Assembly (NCBI GenBank): GCA_965248935.1
Contig: OZ252214.1
Location: 1,984,001-2,048,000 of the forward strand
DNA length: 64,000 nucleotides
Source: G032773895 sp965248935
GTDB lineage: Bacteria; Pseudomonadota; Gammaproteobacteria; Pseudomonadales; Cellvibrionaceae
Direction: 5' to 3'
Part shown: positions 43,337 through 52,592 of the stretch, one piece after another
Layout: each line of letters begins with the position of its first letter
Position numbering within the stretch: position 1 is the stretch's first letter
Translations under genes and position numbers: made by a program
Notes under the pieces: generated by a model
Databases searched by the model: none
The model's input: only the letters and a program-made list of their open reading frames with translations
Told to the model about the DNA's origin: nothing

Positions 43337-44503
43337 ATGCTTACAGCGCTTTTAACGCTTTTTATATTGGGTATCGCCGGTGTATACCTGATTCTTTGGA
43401 AAAAGAATATGCACACTTGGCTTGCCAGTTATATCTATCGGCGATACATCAATAAGCCCTCAGTGAAAGGGCCTGTGCATATCATGTTTGCCTTTGTGGA
43501 TCATTATGAGCCGCAATGGGGGAAACCGAATGACATTGAAGTAGAGCGTCGCCGCGTAGACCGCTGGATGGAGGATTACCCCAAACTGGCGGATAAACAT
43601 AAAGATGCCGACGGCCTGCCTCCTACCCACGGTTTTTTCTATCCCGAAGAGGAATACCGTGAAGAACATCTTAAAAAAATTACACACTTATGCGCTAAGG
43701 GTTACGGCGAAATTGAAATTCATCTTCACCATGATAATGATACCAGTGAAAACCTCACGAAAACTCTCACGGGTTTTGTGAATATGTTGCAAGAAAAGCA
43801 CGACGCCATTCCAATCAATAAATACACGGGCAAAATGGAATACGCCTTTATTCACGGCAATTGGTGTTTAGACAATTCCCGCAACGATGGCCGTTGGTGC
43901 GGTATCAATAATGAGTTGGAGATACTAAGGGATACAGGTTGTTACGTGGACCTAACTCTACCGTCAGCGCCAAGCGATACACAAACCAAGAAAGTCAATT
44001 CCATTTATTATGCCACCGATAACCCAAACAAACCGAAAAGCCATAACTCGGGTATCGATGTAGAAGTGGGCAGGGAAGCCACCGGGGATCTTATGCTAAT
44101 TCAAGGCCCACTTGCCCTTAACTGGAAAAAACGCAAACTGGGTATTATGCCAACCATCGAAAATTCGGATATTCGCGCTAGCTTCCCTCCCAGCAAAGAC
44201 CGTGTGGACCTATGGGTAGATCAACATATCCATGTTAAAGGCAAACCAGAGTGGATTTTTATTAAAATTCATACCCACGGCACCCAGGACTGCGATATGG
44301 ATACGCTTTTGGGCAAACCTGTAGATGAGATGTATTCTTATCTCGAATCCAAATACAATGATGGTGAAAACTACTGCCTGCATTATGTAAGCGCACGGGA
44401 AATGTATAACATTGTTAAAGCGGCAGAAGCGGCAGAGCAGGGCAGCCCCCATAGGTATCGGGACTATATCTTGCAAAAACCGGGCTATAAGCAAACAGTT
44501 TAG
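43337..44503 (+). CDS. Membrane-anchored deacetylase-like protein of the EPS cluster
   Basis: 388 residues with an N-terminal TM segment (MLTALLTLFILGIAGVYLIL). A conserved domain contains HIMFAFVDHYEPQWG, EIEIHLHHDND, AFIHGNWCLDNSRNDGRWCG and FIKIHTHGTQD. His/Asp-rich motifs and a beta/alpha-barrel-like order suggest a metal-dependent polysaccharide deacetylase or hydrolase relative, but no FDDGP is present. Proteins of this type occur in exopolysaccharide clusters. It ends the five-gene run. Confidence 0.72.
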   Translation: MLTALLTLFILGIAGVYLILWKKNMHTWLASYIYRRYINKPSVKGPVHIMFAFVDHYEPQWGKPNDIEVERRRVDRWMEDYPKLADKHKDADGLPPTHGFFYPEEEYREEHLKKITHLCAKGYGEIEIHLHHDNDTSENLTKTLTGFVNMLQEKHDAIPINKYTGKMEYAFIHGNWCLDNSRNDGRWCGINNELEILRDTGCYVDLTLPSAPSDTQTKKVNSIYYATDNPNKPKSHNSGIDVEVGREATGDLMLIQGPLALNWKKRKLGIMPTIENSDIRASFPPSKDRVDLWVDQHIHVKGKPEWIFIKIHTHGTQDCDMDTLLGKPVDEMYSYLESKYNDGENYCLHYVSAREMYNIVKAAEAAEQGSPHRYRDYILQKPGYKQTV

Positions 44504-44686
44504 TTAAAAACCTGTAAACACTCGTCGCAGCCTCCAATGCACTATACATACGCCTCTTGAGGCTACTTTATAGTGTGCCTATAGTCACCACTTGCTCTGT
44601 CAAGCACAAAGTAACAAGCTTTTTTAAAGGCATCAAACGTTATAAGAGTCTAAACTTTATATTGTCTGCCTAAAAAGTAACATTCA

Positions 44687-45514
44687 ATGCGTCTTTGTTT
44701 TCTGTTTACTTATTTCGTGCTAACAATATTAGCGCCTTCCAGAGCAAATTCTTATGAAGTTGTTATTGCTGCGGACGAGTGGTGCCCATTTAACTGTGAA
44801 CCCAATTCAACAATGCCAGGGTATATGGTTGAAGTAACCCGAAGAGCATTTGAACTGGATAACCCCAATCACTCCGTAACCTATCGAATTTTACCTTGGC
44901 AACGGGCTATTTCTATGGCCAAACACAAATCTATCGATGGCATTATTGGCGCAACAGAAAAAGAAGCGGAAGGTCTGCATCTCACCACACGCTCATTGGG
45001 TATATCTGATTCTATCTTTTTTGTTCAGAGTCACTCGCCATGGAGGTTTGACGATATTAAAAACGGAACGGATCAAAGAGTCCAAATAGGCGGCGTCAAA
45101 GGCTATGACTACAGTACCGAATTTGATAACTACGCCTTAAACAATCCTAAAAATATATTTTATGTCTATGGCGAAAATCCGCTTATAATGTTAATTAACC
45201 TACTTAAAAAGAAAAAGATCAACGCACTTATTGAAGATGGCCCGGTATTTTGGTTTAAGTTAAAAGAGCTTGGCATAGACTCACACCTTTTTAAATCCGC
45301 AGGCTCTACAGGTGAACCGTCAAATGTTTATGTGGCATTTAATCAAAAAATATACGCCGATATTCTCGACAAAGGAATTGCAAAAATAAGAACATCTGGC
45401 GAGTTAGAAAAAATCCTAAATAAATACAATTTAACAGACTGGGAAAAACAAGCAAAACCCTCTACTGCCTCAACAAGCTTTCATCAAAAAAGTTTAAAGC
45501 CTCAGCCTCTCTAA
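44687..45514 (+). CDS. Periplasmic substrate-binding protein (SBP_bac_3-like)
   Basis: 275 residues with a signal peptide (MRLCFLFTYFVLTILAPSRA) and a two-lobe binding-protein pattern: EVVIAADEWCPFNC, GYMVEVTRRAFE, YRILPWQRAISMAK, DGIIGATEKEA, INALIEDGPVFWF. It resembles extracellular solute-binding family 3 proteins. In this organism group such single genes without ABC permeases are common, and may act as sensors or orphan receptors. No transporter gene adjoins it. Confidence 0.8.
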   Translation: MRLCFLFTYFVLTILAPSRANSYEVVIAADEWCPFNCEPNSTMPGYMVEVTRRAFELDNPNHSVTYRILPWQRAISMAKHKSIDGIIGATEKEAEGLHLTTRSLGISDSIFFVQSHSPWRFDDIKNGTDQRVQIGGVKGYDYSTEFDNYALNNPKNIFYVYGENPLIMLINLLKKKKINALIEDGPVFWFKLKELGIDSHLFKSAGSTGEPSNVYVAFNQKIYADILDKGIAKIRTSGELEKILNKYNLTDWEKQAKPSTASTSFHQKSLKPQPL

Positions 45515-45619
45515 TTTCTATTAGAGTATCCATTTACTACATAATTATTAATAAAGGGTACATACCCACAAGGTTCTACATTTGAAAACGGTTAAGCCTG
45601 TATTTTATAGAACTATTAG

Positions 45620-45976
45620 CTACCACTATTTTTATGGTTAAAATCACTTACCTATTTTACTTGGTCCATCGCTCAATTAATTGATTTTGGCTATTCCGAT
45701 GCGCTCCCCGTCGCTTTGTGGAAAGCGAAATTTCCTGTACAACGCATGGGCTTTGGTTATGAAGGCAATAAATATTGCTGGCTATACGCCGCAACCTACC
45801 ACGACTCACCTGTTGATAGCAGCAATCTTTTTACGCCAATATCAACGATGTTTGGGATGGGAATCGAAGGTGCGGCTGAGGCATGGACTGTCTTTGAAGG
45901 AAGAACCGTTAAACCAGACTATTCGGATTACCCTAATTGGGCCGTCGTACCAAGAGTCGAATTGCCCGTGGAATAA
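45620..45976 (+). pseudogene. Gene remnant of unknown function
   Basis: The open frame has no ATG near its start (it follows an in-frame TAG at 45617) and reads IDFGYSDALPVALWKAKF then GFGYEGNKYCWLYAATYHDS, ending VPRVELPVE. The only start candidates are a TTG at 45716 and later ATGs. A good terminator follows, which suggests it was once the 3' end of a real gene. No family recognised. Confidence 0.4.
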
Positions 45977-45994
45977 ATACCACCAATATTGTGT

Positions 45995-46030
45995 AAGCCG
46001 TTTCTATTTACCCTAGAAGCGGCTTTTTTT
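45995..46030 (+). terminator. Rho-independent terminator
   Basis: AAGCCG and TTCT pair with AGAA and CGGCTT, followed by TTTTTTT. Confidence 0.75.
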
Positions 46031-46063
46031 ATTAGTGTCAGCTTTATTAGTATCAACAAGACC

Positions 46064-46915
46064 CTAGGCAAAACTTTTTTTAATTGCTCTATCTCCCTGC
46101 TCCAGCACTTTCCCTATTTTCATAAAATCAAATAATTCAAACCCTGCGGTATTGGGTTGAAATAAATAATCAGGTGGGTAAAGAGAAAGTTGTGTCTCAG
46201 TTACATGGCGCAACATAATATTGACCGAACCGGAAAGGGACTGAAACGAATTGGGGCTTTCTTTTTTTTCAAGCAAGACAACATCACTTGCCAAGGTTAT
46301 ATCCGCTTGCTGGTAGATATGATTTACGGGCAAGTTATTAACAACACCACCGTCCACATACACTTGGTCACCAACAACGACCGGAGCAAAAACACCCGGC
46401 ACCGCCATACTGGCTTTAACCGCTTGCAGCAAATTTCCAGAATGGAACCCCTGCTCCTTTCCCGTATTATAATTTGTCGCCACCGCAATAAAGGGTGTAT
46501 CCAACTGATCAAATTCTACATCCATTAATTCGTGGAAAAGGTGATCAAAAAGACCATCTGCGGTAATAAAACCGCCTCGGGATTTTTCTAGAGAAAAGAC
46601 CTTTGCCCATTTCAGAAGATGTTTGCGCCTGCGAAATAAGCTTTTTAACTTTTCACCCCGGGTAATTAAATGCGCACGTACCTTGTCCTCCACTTGCTGC
46701 CCGGTTAGCCCCTTGGCATAGAGCGCACCAATAATAGCTCCCATACTGGTGCCTGCTATCAAAGTAGGCCGGATACCCAAAGCATCCAGCTTCTTTAACA
46801 GTGCAATATGCGCAAGCCCCTTAACCCCACCCCCGCCCAAAGCAAGCGCGACGGTTTTACCCTGAGGCAACTCAATCACTGAATTCACGGCTCCTGAGAA
46901 CCACTTACCTGACAT
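46064..46915 (-). CDS. Patatin-like phospholipase (RssA-type)
   Basis: 283 residues with all patatin motifs: oxyanion GGGGVKGLAH (residues 27-36), nucleophile elbow GTSMG with Ser57, and catalytic Asp188 in VYVDGGVVNNLP. No signal peptide, so a cytoplasmic or membrane-associated lipase like E. coli RssA is likely. Its start lies 31 bp inside the upstream lipoprotein gene, so the two are co-transcribed. Substrate unknown. Confidence 0.9.
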   Translation of the reverse strand: MSGKWFSGAVNSVIELPQGKTVALALGGGGVKGLAHIALLKKLDALGIRPTLIAGTSMGAIIGALYAKGLTGQQVEDKVRAHLITRGEKLKSLFRRRKHLLKWAKVFSLEKSRGGFITADGLFDHLFHELMDVEFDQLDTPFIAVATNYNTGKEQGFHSGNLLQAVKASMAVPGVFAPVVVGDQVYVDGGVVNNLPVNHIYQQADITLASDVVLLEKKESPNSFQSLSGSVNIMLRHVTETQLSLYPPDYLFQPNTAGFELFDFMKIGKVLEQGDRAIKKSFA

Positions 46916-47211
46916 TCACCCATAATATAGCCCTCGATACTCGCATCAGAACAGGCTGAACAGGGGTTGCCTTTTGTTACCCATTCCGTGCTGGGGCAGG
47001 GCGTGGTCACGCAACGAACGCCAGTATCACGCTTAGCACAAACAGGGTTAAACTCCCGAGTGCATACTTTTGAGCGCTCATCAGGACAAACGATTAAAGT
47101 CTCTTCTTTTACAGCGGGTACAGTATTGTTATCGGCTGCGATATCTTCACTGCAAGCAGAAAAAAAGATGATACAACATAAAATATTTACACTAAGTATA
47201 CGTATAGGCAT
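46885..47211 (-). CDS. Cysteine-rich lipoprotein (Kazal-like)
   Basis: 108 residues with a lipobox (FFSAC, Cys20) and a cysteine pattern CTREFNPVCAKRDTGVRC then CPSTEWVTKGNPCSAC. This resembles short Kazal-type/inhibitor-like repeats seen in bacterial envelope lipoproteins. An inhibitor role is only a suggestion. It overlaps the downstream patatin gene. Confidence 0.65.
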   Translation of the reverse strand: MPIRILSVNILCCIIFFSACSEDIAADNNTVPAVKEETLIVCPDERSKVCTREFNPVCAKRDTGVRCVTTPCPSTEWVTKGNPCSACSDASIEGYIMGECQVSGSQEP

Positions 47212-47350
47212 TGTCTTGTTCCTGTATCGTGTTTTCTATACTGTTGAGTTTTTTACATCAGAGACTTTTACATCAGAGCTTTCCACATCAATAGCACGCC
47301 AATAGCACTAATGATAAACTCGCACAAATTTTGTGTATAGCGGTTTTATT

Positions 47351-48556
47351 ATGGTGAAAGTGGGCGAACTCTTCGAGGCTCAGGTAAGAGACTTAGCAAG
47401 CGACGGGCGAGGAATTGTTCCTCATAGCTCCGGTGCCGTAGTATTTGTACCAGGAGTATGGACTGGGGAACTATGCCTAGTTCGCATTACAGGAAAAAAA
47501 GGGCGAGCCTTCGTGGGTGAATTAGCAGAATTACGCCAAGCTCACACTAAACGGCGCCAAGCTCCCTGTCGTTATCATGGTTTTAGTTGTCATGGCTTGA
47601 GTTATCACGGTTTGAGTTCAGCACACTGCGGCGGCTGCCCTTGGCAATTTATGGATTACACATCACAATTGGAAGCCAAACAAGCCAGGGTAAAAAAACA
47701 ATTTGACAAGCACGGCGGTGATAATACCATTAAGCCTATCTGGGGCTCCCCTCAGGAAATGGGATACCGCAACCGAGTTCAATTTAAAACCGATGGCACA
47801 ATATTGGGCTTTGTCGCAGAAGGAACCCACATACTCACAGCTATTGAGAGCTGCCCCGTTTTATCTGAAAAAAACCGCATTGAACTGTCTAATTTACTCT
47901 CAACATTGCCCAACCCAAAATGGGTTCCCCACAAAAAAGAAAAATGGACAACTCTGAATTTGAATGAGACCACTGAAGCAAAAGACGTGCTAATCAATAA
48001 ACGCCTACCGTTTCAACAGGGTAACAGCCTGCAAAACCAACGTATGCGCAATTGGTTGCACGAAAAAATTACCAAGATAGACGCGAACAATATACTTGAA
48101 TTATTTTGCGGCTCGGGCAACTTCACCGAAGTAATTGCCGCTGAAAACAGACATATTTTAGCGGTAGAGAGCAGCGCTCACGCCATTGAAGAATTAAAAC
48201 AAAAAAACCTTCCCGGAGTAAAAACCTTCGTTGCTAATTTATTTGACAAGCAAGCCTTTGAAAATATATTTAATATTCAACGTGATTTTGACACAATAGT
48301 TTTAGACCCCCCCAGAGACGGCCTTAAAAATAAGCAAGGGCTATTAACCAAAAAAAGTAAGATCAAAAATATAATCTATATCTCCTGCGACCTAGCAACG
48401 CTGGCAAGAGACTTAGCCTATTTTACCGAGAATGCATTTAAAGTAAAAAGCATTCAACCGCTTGATCAGTTCCCTCAAACACCACATATCGAATGTATGG
48501 TATTTTTATCTCGATATAGCGGCAGTGATATTAAAAATAGAAGTTGTGGCATATAA
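47351..48556 (+). CDS. RlmD/TrmA-family RNA (uracil-5-)-methyltransferase
   Basis: About 401 residues from ATG 47351 (a GTG at 47333 would add six). An N-terminal TRAM domain (VRDLASDGRGIVPHSSGAVVF) is followed by four Fe-S cysteine candidates (APC, HCGGC, ESCPV). The SAM-binding ILELFCGSGNF, LDPPRDG and catalytic YISCD follow. It methylates uridine C5 in 23S rRNA or tRNA; subfamily (RlmC/RlmD/other) not decided. The stretch between the first and second Fe-S cysteines has a short internal repeat (YHGFSCHGLSYHGLS) that lengthens this loop. Confidence 0.88.
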   Translation: MVKVGELFEAQVRDLASDGRGIVPHSSGAVVFVPGVWTGELCLVRITGKKGRAFVGELAELRQAHTKRRQAPCRYHGFSCHGLSYHGLSSAHCGGCPWQFMDYTSQLEAKQARVKKQFDKHGGDNTIKPIWGSPQEMGYRNRVQFKTDGTILGFVAEGTHILTAIESCPVLSEKNRIELSNLLSTLPNPKWVPHKKEKWTTLNLNETTEAKDVLINKRLPFQQGNSLQNQRMRNWLHEKITKIDANNILELFCGSGNFTEVIAAENRHILAVESSAHAIEELKQKNLPGVKTFVANLFDKQAFENIFNIQRDFDTIVLDPPRDGLKNKQGLLTKKSKIKNIIYISCDLATLARDLAYFTENAFKVKSIQPLDQFPQTPHIECMVFLSRYSGSDIKNRSCGI

Positions 48557-48782
48557 AGAGAAGAGGCCAGCACAGTAATTTGCCTACAGATAACGGCACC
48601 CAAACTTATGTGAACAGGTTCACATTTGGTTCCTAAACCAAATAGAGAAAATGGTCAGCCATGTATACTCACCTGCGTATACGTTTTAGGAGTCAAATGT
48701 ATACTCTATTCAAAGCGTATTTTAAACCTCTACTTTAAAAGCCCACTTTAAAAACCCACTTTAAAAACATAAGGACTGTTTT

Positions 48783-49984
48783 ATGACCAATTATCTGCAC
48801 TACCCCAACTCAGCAAGCTCGCTAGAAGATATTGGCAACGCACTTTGCCGTGGCAATATGGATAACAATACACAACAGATACTGCATTCGGCCAACCCCC
48901 ATATTCCATCACCCCATACTAAACACTATAATGGCTCCCCCATTATTATTCCGCACTCAGAACACAGTAAGCACCTTATGCCCCACTGCTCACCACAGGA
49001 GCATAAACGGCTTGGCGCACTAAGCCATCACGCTGGCGGCGCTGCCACCCTAGCCCTTGCCGAACTGGTGGATGAGCTTAAGGTTCCCCACTTTGCCGGT
49101 GACCTCAATACCTTTGGCGGCAATGGGGTTGGCGCAGCGGCGCAAGCATCCGGGTTAATGCTAGGGCCTGTTCACACTAATTCAATTGTCACTGTTGTGA
49201 CTGAAAAATCGCCAATTTAGACGCGAAGAGAGAAGTTTAGTCATTCTAAATGAACGATGAGCAACGACAAGTGGCGCTTTTTCAGCCACAACCCTTCGGG
49301 CCTGGGCTATTTTTCACCCAGCTACGTTATCGGTCGCTCATTTAGGCCAGCTAAACCTCACTCCCTCTGCCTTGCTGGATAAAAAATAGCCTCAGGCAGT
49401 GATAATTGAATTAGTGTGAACAGGCCCACGATATTTCTCACTATGATACAACCCTAAAACAATACCACGACCTTAAAAACCACCGCGCAGCACCCGCCAC
49501 ACTTAGGCATAAAGAGGCCGAACTTAAGCAAGCCTTTAGGAAAATGAACCACTCGCTTAACCAAAAAGGCCAGCGTATACTGCAAAAACATGTTGGCAAA
49601 ACCAAAGAAGTCTTAAATGCCCGAGGGCGTGTAGGCCATACCTCTATCCCCATTAGCAGTCACCCCGATGTGCAAAAATTAGCAAAGCTGGCCAAATTTG
49701 GGAAAATCGCCGGCCCGGGGTTTATAGTTTTAGATGGTGCCCTACGCACACATAAAGTGGCCAATATGTATCAAGAAAATAATGCTCAATGGAAACGGGA
49801 AGCGGTAATACAAGCGGGGGGGTTTGCTGCGGGGATTTTGGCGGGGGCAGGTATAATATTTCTTATCGGCATTGCACCTGTAGGGATTGTTGTTGGCCTT
49901 GTTGCTGCGGGGGTAATGGCTATTGTTGCGGATAGGCTTGCTACAAATGCTATTACTGCCGGGTATGAGCGATTCCATCAATGA
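48783..49984 (+). pseudogene. Tme-like membrane-disrupting effector gene split by a MITE
   Basis: The 5' part encodes MTNYLHYPNSASSLEDIGNA through GLML at 49163, with AAGGA upstream of the ATG. A 264-bp MITE follows, and the protein resumes at about 49430 (DISHYDTTLKQYHDLKNHRA) and runs to 49984. The C-terminal tip has IPISSHPDVQKLAKLAKFGK, GPGFIVLDGALRTHKVANMY and two glycine-rich hydrophobic helices (GGFAAGILAGAGIIFLIGIA, VGIVVGLVAAGVMAIVADRL). Helical pairs of this type and a membrane immunity partner fit the Tme family of T6SS membrane-disrupting effectors (inference). The gene cannot make a full product while the MITE is in place, though the tip has an internal ATG at 49544. Confidence 0.72.
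49164..49427. mobile_element. MITE copy 1 (264 bp)
   Basis: Long terminal inverted repeats: GGGCCTGTTCACACTAATTC at the left, its complement ending GAACAGGCCC at the right, about 30 bp each. No coding capacity. A longer relative lies at 60092-60448. Confidence 0.88.
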
Positions 49985-50364
49985 CCGATTTTTTAGAATT
50001 AGCGTTTATTTTAATTGTAATAACAGCCGTAATATTAGGACCACTATCTGTACTGGTATTACGATTAACCTTAGATAGGCGAGTTCGAAAACAGTTACCC
50101 AAGGATAAGGAATACGATGCCTACCCCGATTGGTATTTTGGCTTTGGTCGGGCTATGATTTTTGGCTATGCTTCGGTTTGGGATCGCGCCAATAACTCAT
50201 GGCAAATGGAATTATTCTATGAGGGATTTGATGTAAAAAGTTTTGCCAACCCTTTTGAAAAATTTGCGACTTATTGCCTTTTCTTTAGTTTAATTATTCT
50301 TATTGGTGGTGGCGCGGTTTATATTGTTTTAGAGGCATGGGGTCTTATACCTTGGCTGGAATAA
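49981..50364 (+). CDS. Two-TM immunity protein, array 2 copy 1
   Basis: 127 residues with an N-terminal TM segment (FILIVITAVILGPLSVLVL), a charged cytoplasmic middle (RRVRKQLPKDKEYDAYPDWY), and a C-terminal TM (CLFFSLIILIGGGAVYIVL). It overlaps the toxin tip by ATGA. An inner-membrane immunity protein is what a pore-forming effector requires. Four copies occur, each behind a toxin tip or tip fragment. Confidence 0.8.
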   Translation: MTDFLELAFILIVITAVILGPLSVLVLRLTLDRRVRKQLPKDKEYDAYPDWYFGFGRAMIFGYASVWDRANNSWQMELFYEGFDVKSFANPFEKFATYCLFFSLIILIGGGAVYIVLEAWGLIPWLE

Positions 50365-50379
50365 ACCTAATTGAAAATG

Positions 50380-50548
50380 GGAAGCTTTGCTGCGGGGTAG
50401 CAGCAGGGTGCCTTTTATTGTCTTTATGATTGGCTTTGCACCTGTAGGGATTGTTGTCGGCCTTGTTGCTGCGGGGGTAGCAGCTATTATTTCTGATAGA
50501 ATAGCTACAAAATTAATCAGTGACAATTATGATTTATTGGTTTATTAA
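50380..50548 (+). pseudogene. Degenerate toxin tail, array 2
   Basis: Starts at GCTTTGCTGCGGGG right after the previous immunity gene and matches the last ~55 residues of the tip. A small deletion breaks the frame, and the end (ISDRIATKLISDNYDLLVY) is of the variant type also found at 52091. Confidence 0.75.
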
Positions 50549-50550
50549 TA

Positions 50551-50931
50551 ATGTCCTATTTTGAATGGCTATTTTATATTATTGGTATGTTAGCTCTTAT
50601 ATTACTGCCACTGTCCATGCTGGTATTACGATTCACCTTAGATAGGCGAGTTCGAAAACAGCTACCCAAAGATAAGGAATACGATGCCTACCCCGATTGG
50701 TATTTTGGCTTTGGACGAACCGTTACTTTTGGCTGCGCTTCGGTTTGGGATCGCGCCAATAACTCATGGCAAATGCAATTATTCTATGAAGGGTTTGATG
50801 TAAAAAGTTTTGCCAACCCTTTTGAAAAATTTGCGACTTATTGTCTTTTCTTTAGTTTATTTATTCTTATTGGTGGTGGCGCGGTTTATATTGTTTTAGA
50901 GGCATGGGGTCTTATACCTTGGCTGGAATAA
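50551..50931 (+). CDS. Two-TM immunity protein, array 2 copy 2
   Basis: 126 residues. The N-terminus (MSYFEWLFYIIGMLALILLP) differs from copy 1, while the remainder is nearly identical. Two N-terminal variants therefore exist (MTDFLELAF and MSYFEWLFY), each matched to one of the two toxin-tail variants. This suggests the N-terminal helix recognises the toxin tail. Confidence 0.8.
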   Translation: MSYFEWLFYIIGMLALILLPLSMLVLRFTLDRRVRKQLPKDKEYDAYPDWYFGFGRTVTFGCASVWDRANNSWQMQLFYEGFDVKSFANPFEKFATYCLFFSLFILIGGGAVYIVLEAWGLIPWLE

Positions 50932-51320
50932 ACCTAATTGAAAATGGGAAGCTTTGCTGCGGGGGTAATGGCCATACCTCTATCCCCATTAGCAGCCACC
51001 CCGATGTGCAAAAATTAGCAAAGCTGGCCAAATTTGGAAAAATCGCCGGGCCGGGGTTTATGGTTTTAGATGGTGCCCTACGCACACATAAAGTGGCCAA
51101 TATGTATCAAGAAAATAATGCTCAATGGAAACGGGAAGCGGTAATACAAGCGGGGGGGTTTGCTGCGGGGATAGCAGCAGGCGTCTTTATTGTTTTTATG
51201 ATTGGCTTTGCACCTGTAGGGATTGTTGTTGGCCTTGTAGCTGCCGGGGCAATGGCTATTGCTGCGGATAGGCTTGCTACAAATGCTATTACTGCCGGGT
51301 ATGAGCGATTCCATCAATGA
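50904..51320 (+). CDS. Toxin tip, array 2 copy 3
   Basis: The open frame starts in the end of the preceding immunity gene. Real homology begins at GHTSIPISSHPDVQKLAKLA (about 50970) and ends NAITAGYERFHQ as in the first tip. It has an IAAGVFIVFMIGFA variant of the first helix. No proper start; a displaced tip without the N-terminal delivery part. Confidence 0.75.
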   Translation: MGSYTLAGINLIENGKLCCGGNGHTSIPISSHPDVQKLAKLAKFGKIAGPGFMVLDGALRTHKVANMYQENNAQWKREAVIQAGGFAAGIAAGVFIVFMIGFAPVGIVVGLVAAGAMAIAADRLATNAITAGYERFHQ

Positions 51321-51700
51321 CCGATTTTTTAGAATTAGCGTTTATCTTAATTGTAATAACAGCCGTAATATTACTGCCACTATCCATGCTGGTATTACGA
51401 TTAACCTTAGATAGACGGGTTCGACAACAATTACCCAAGGATAAGGAATACGATGCCTACCCCGATTGGTATTTTGGCTTTGGGCGGGCCATTATTTTTG
51501 GCTGTGCTTCGGTTTGGGATCGCGCCAATAACTCATGGCAAATGCAATTATTCTATGAGGGGTTTGATGTAAAAAGTTTTGCCAATCCCTTTGAGAAATT
51601 TGTAGCCTATTGCTCATTTTTTGGGGTGACCGTTCTTGCTGGTGGTGGCACGATTTATATTATTTTAGAAGCATTGGGTCTTATACCTTGGCTTGAATAA
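51317..51700 (+). CDS. Two-TM immunity protein, array 2 copy 3
   Basis: 127 residues, MTDFLELAF variant, paired with a YERFHQ-type tip as in copy 1. The C-terminal TM diverges from the other copies (SFFGVTVLAGGGTIYIILEA). Confidence 0.8.
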   Translation: MTDFLELAFILIVITAVILLPLSMLVLRLTLDRRVRQQLPKDKEYDAYPDWYFGFGRAIIFGCASVWDRANNSWQMQLFYEGFDVKSFANPFEKFVAYCSFFGVTVLAGGGTIYIILEALGLIPWLE

Positions 51701-51776
51701 ACCTAATTGAAAATGGGAAGCTTTGCTGTGGGGGTAATGTGGCCATACCTCTATCCCCATTAGCAGCCACCCCGAT

Positions 51777-52091
51777 GTGCAAAAGTTAGCGAAACTGGCC
51801 AAATTTGGGAAAATCGCCGGGCCGGGGTTTATGGTTTTAGATGGTGCCCTACGCACACATAAAGTGGCCAATATGTACCAAGAAAATAATGCTCAATGGA
51901 AACGGGAAGCGGTAATACAGGCAGGGGGGTTTGCTGCGGGGATTTTGGCGGGAGTAGGTATAATATTTCTTATCGGCATTGCACCTGTAGGGATTGTTGT
52001 TGGTCTTGTTGCTGCGGGGGTAGCGGCTATTATTTCTGATAGAATAGCTACAGGACTCATTACTAAAAGTTATGATTTATTGGCTTATTAA
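51777..52091 (+). CDS. Toxin tip, array 2 copy 4
   Basis: GTG start candidate inside the conserved segment (VQKLAKLAKFGK); homology begins upstream at about 51745. The end is the variant form ISDRIATGLITKSYDLLAY, followed by the MSYFEWLFY type of immunity gene. A displaced tip. Confidence 0.75.
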   Translation: MQKLAKLAKFGKIAGPGFMVLDGALRTHKVANMYQENNAQWKREAVIQAGGFAAGILAGVGIIFLIGIAPVGIVVGLVAAGVAAIISDRIATGLITKSYDLLAY

Positions 52092-52093
52092 TT

Positions 52094-52474
52094 ATGTCCT
52101 ATTTTGAATGGCTATTTTATATTATTGGTATGTTAGCTCTTATATTACTGCCGCTATCCATGCTGGTATTACGATTAACCTTAGATAGACGGGTTCGAAA
52201 ACAACTCCCCAAGGATAAGGAATACGATGCCTACCCCGATTGGTATTTTGGCTTTGGTCGGGCGATGATTTTTGGCTATGCTTCGGTTTGGGATCGCGCC
52301 AATAACTCATGGCAAATGCAATTATTCTATGAGGGGTTTGATGTAAAAAGCTTTGCCAACCCTTTTGAAAAATTTGCGACTTATTGTCTTTTCTTTAGTT
52401 TATTTATTCTTGTTGGTGGTGGCGCGGTTTATATTATTTTAGACGCATGGGGTCTTACAGTCTGGTTTGAATAA
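52094..52474 (+). CDS. Two-TM immunity protein, array 2 copy 4
   Basis: 126 residues, MSYFEWLFY variant. The C-terminus differs at the end (LDAWGLTVWFE). Confidence 0.8.
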   Translation: MSYFEWLFYIIGMLALILLPLSMLVLRLTLDRRVRKQLPKDKEYDAYPDWYFGFGRAMIFGYASVWDRANNSWQMQLFYEGFDVKSFANPFEKFATYCLFFSLFILVGGGAVYIILDAWGLTVWFE

Positions 52475-52494
52475 ACCTAATGAAAAACAGTAAA

Positions 52495-52590
52495 CTTTGC
52501 TGCGGGCAGGTATAATATTTCTTATCGGCATTGCACCTGTAGGGATTGTTGTTGGCCTTGTTGCTGCGGGTATAATGGCTATAAAAGTAT
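52495..52590 (+). pseudogene. Toxin tail fragment closing array 2
   Basis: Matches the second helix region (IIFLIGIAPVGIVVGLVAAG) and then breaks into unrelated DNA where the Imm11 gene ends. Confidence 0.7.
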
Positions 52591-52592
52591 GT

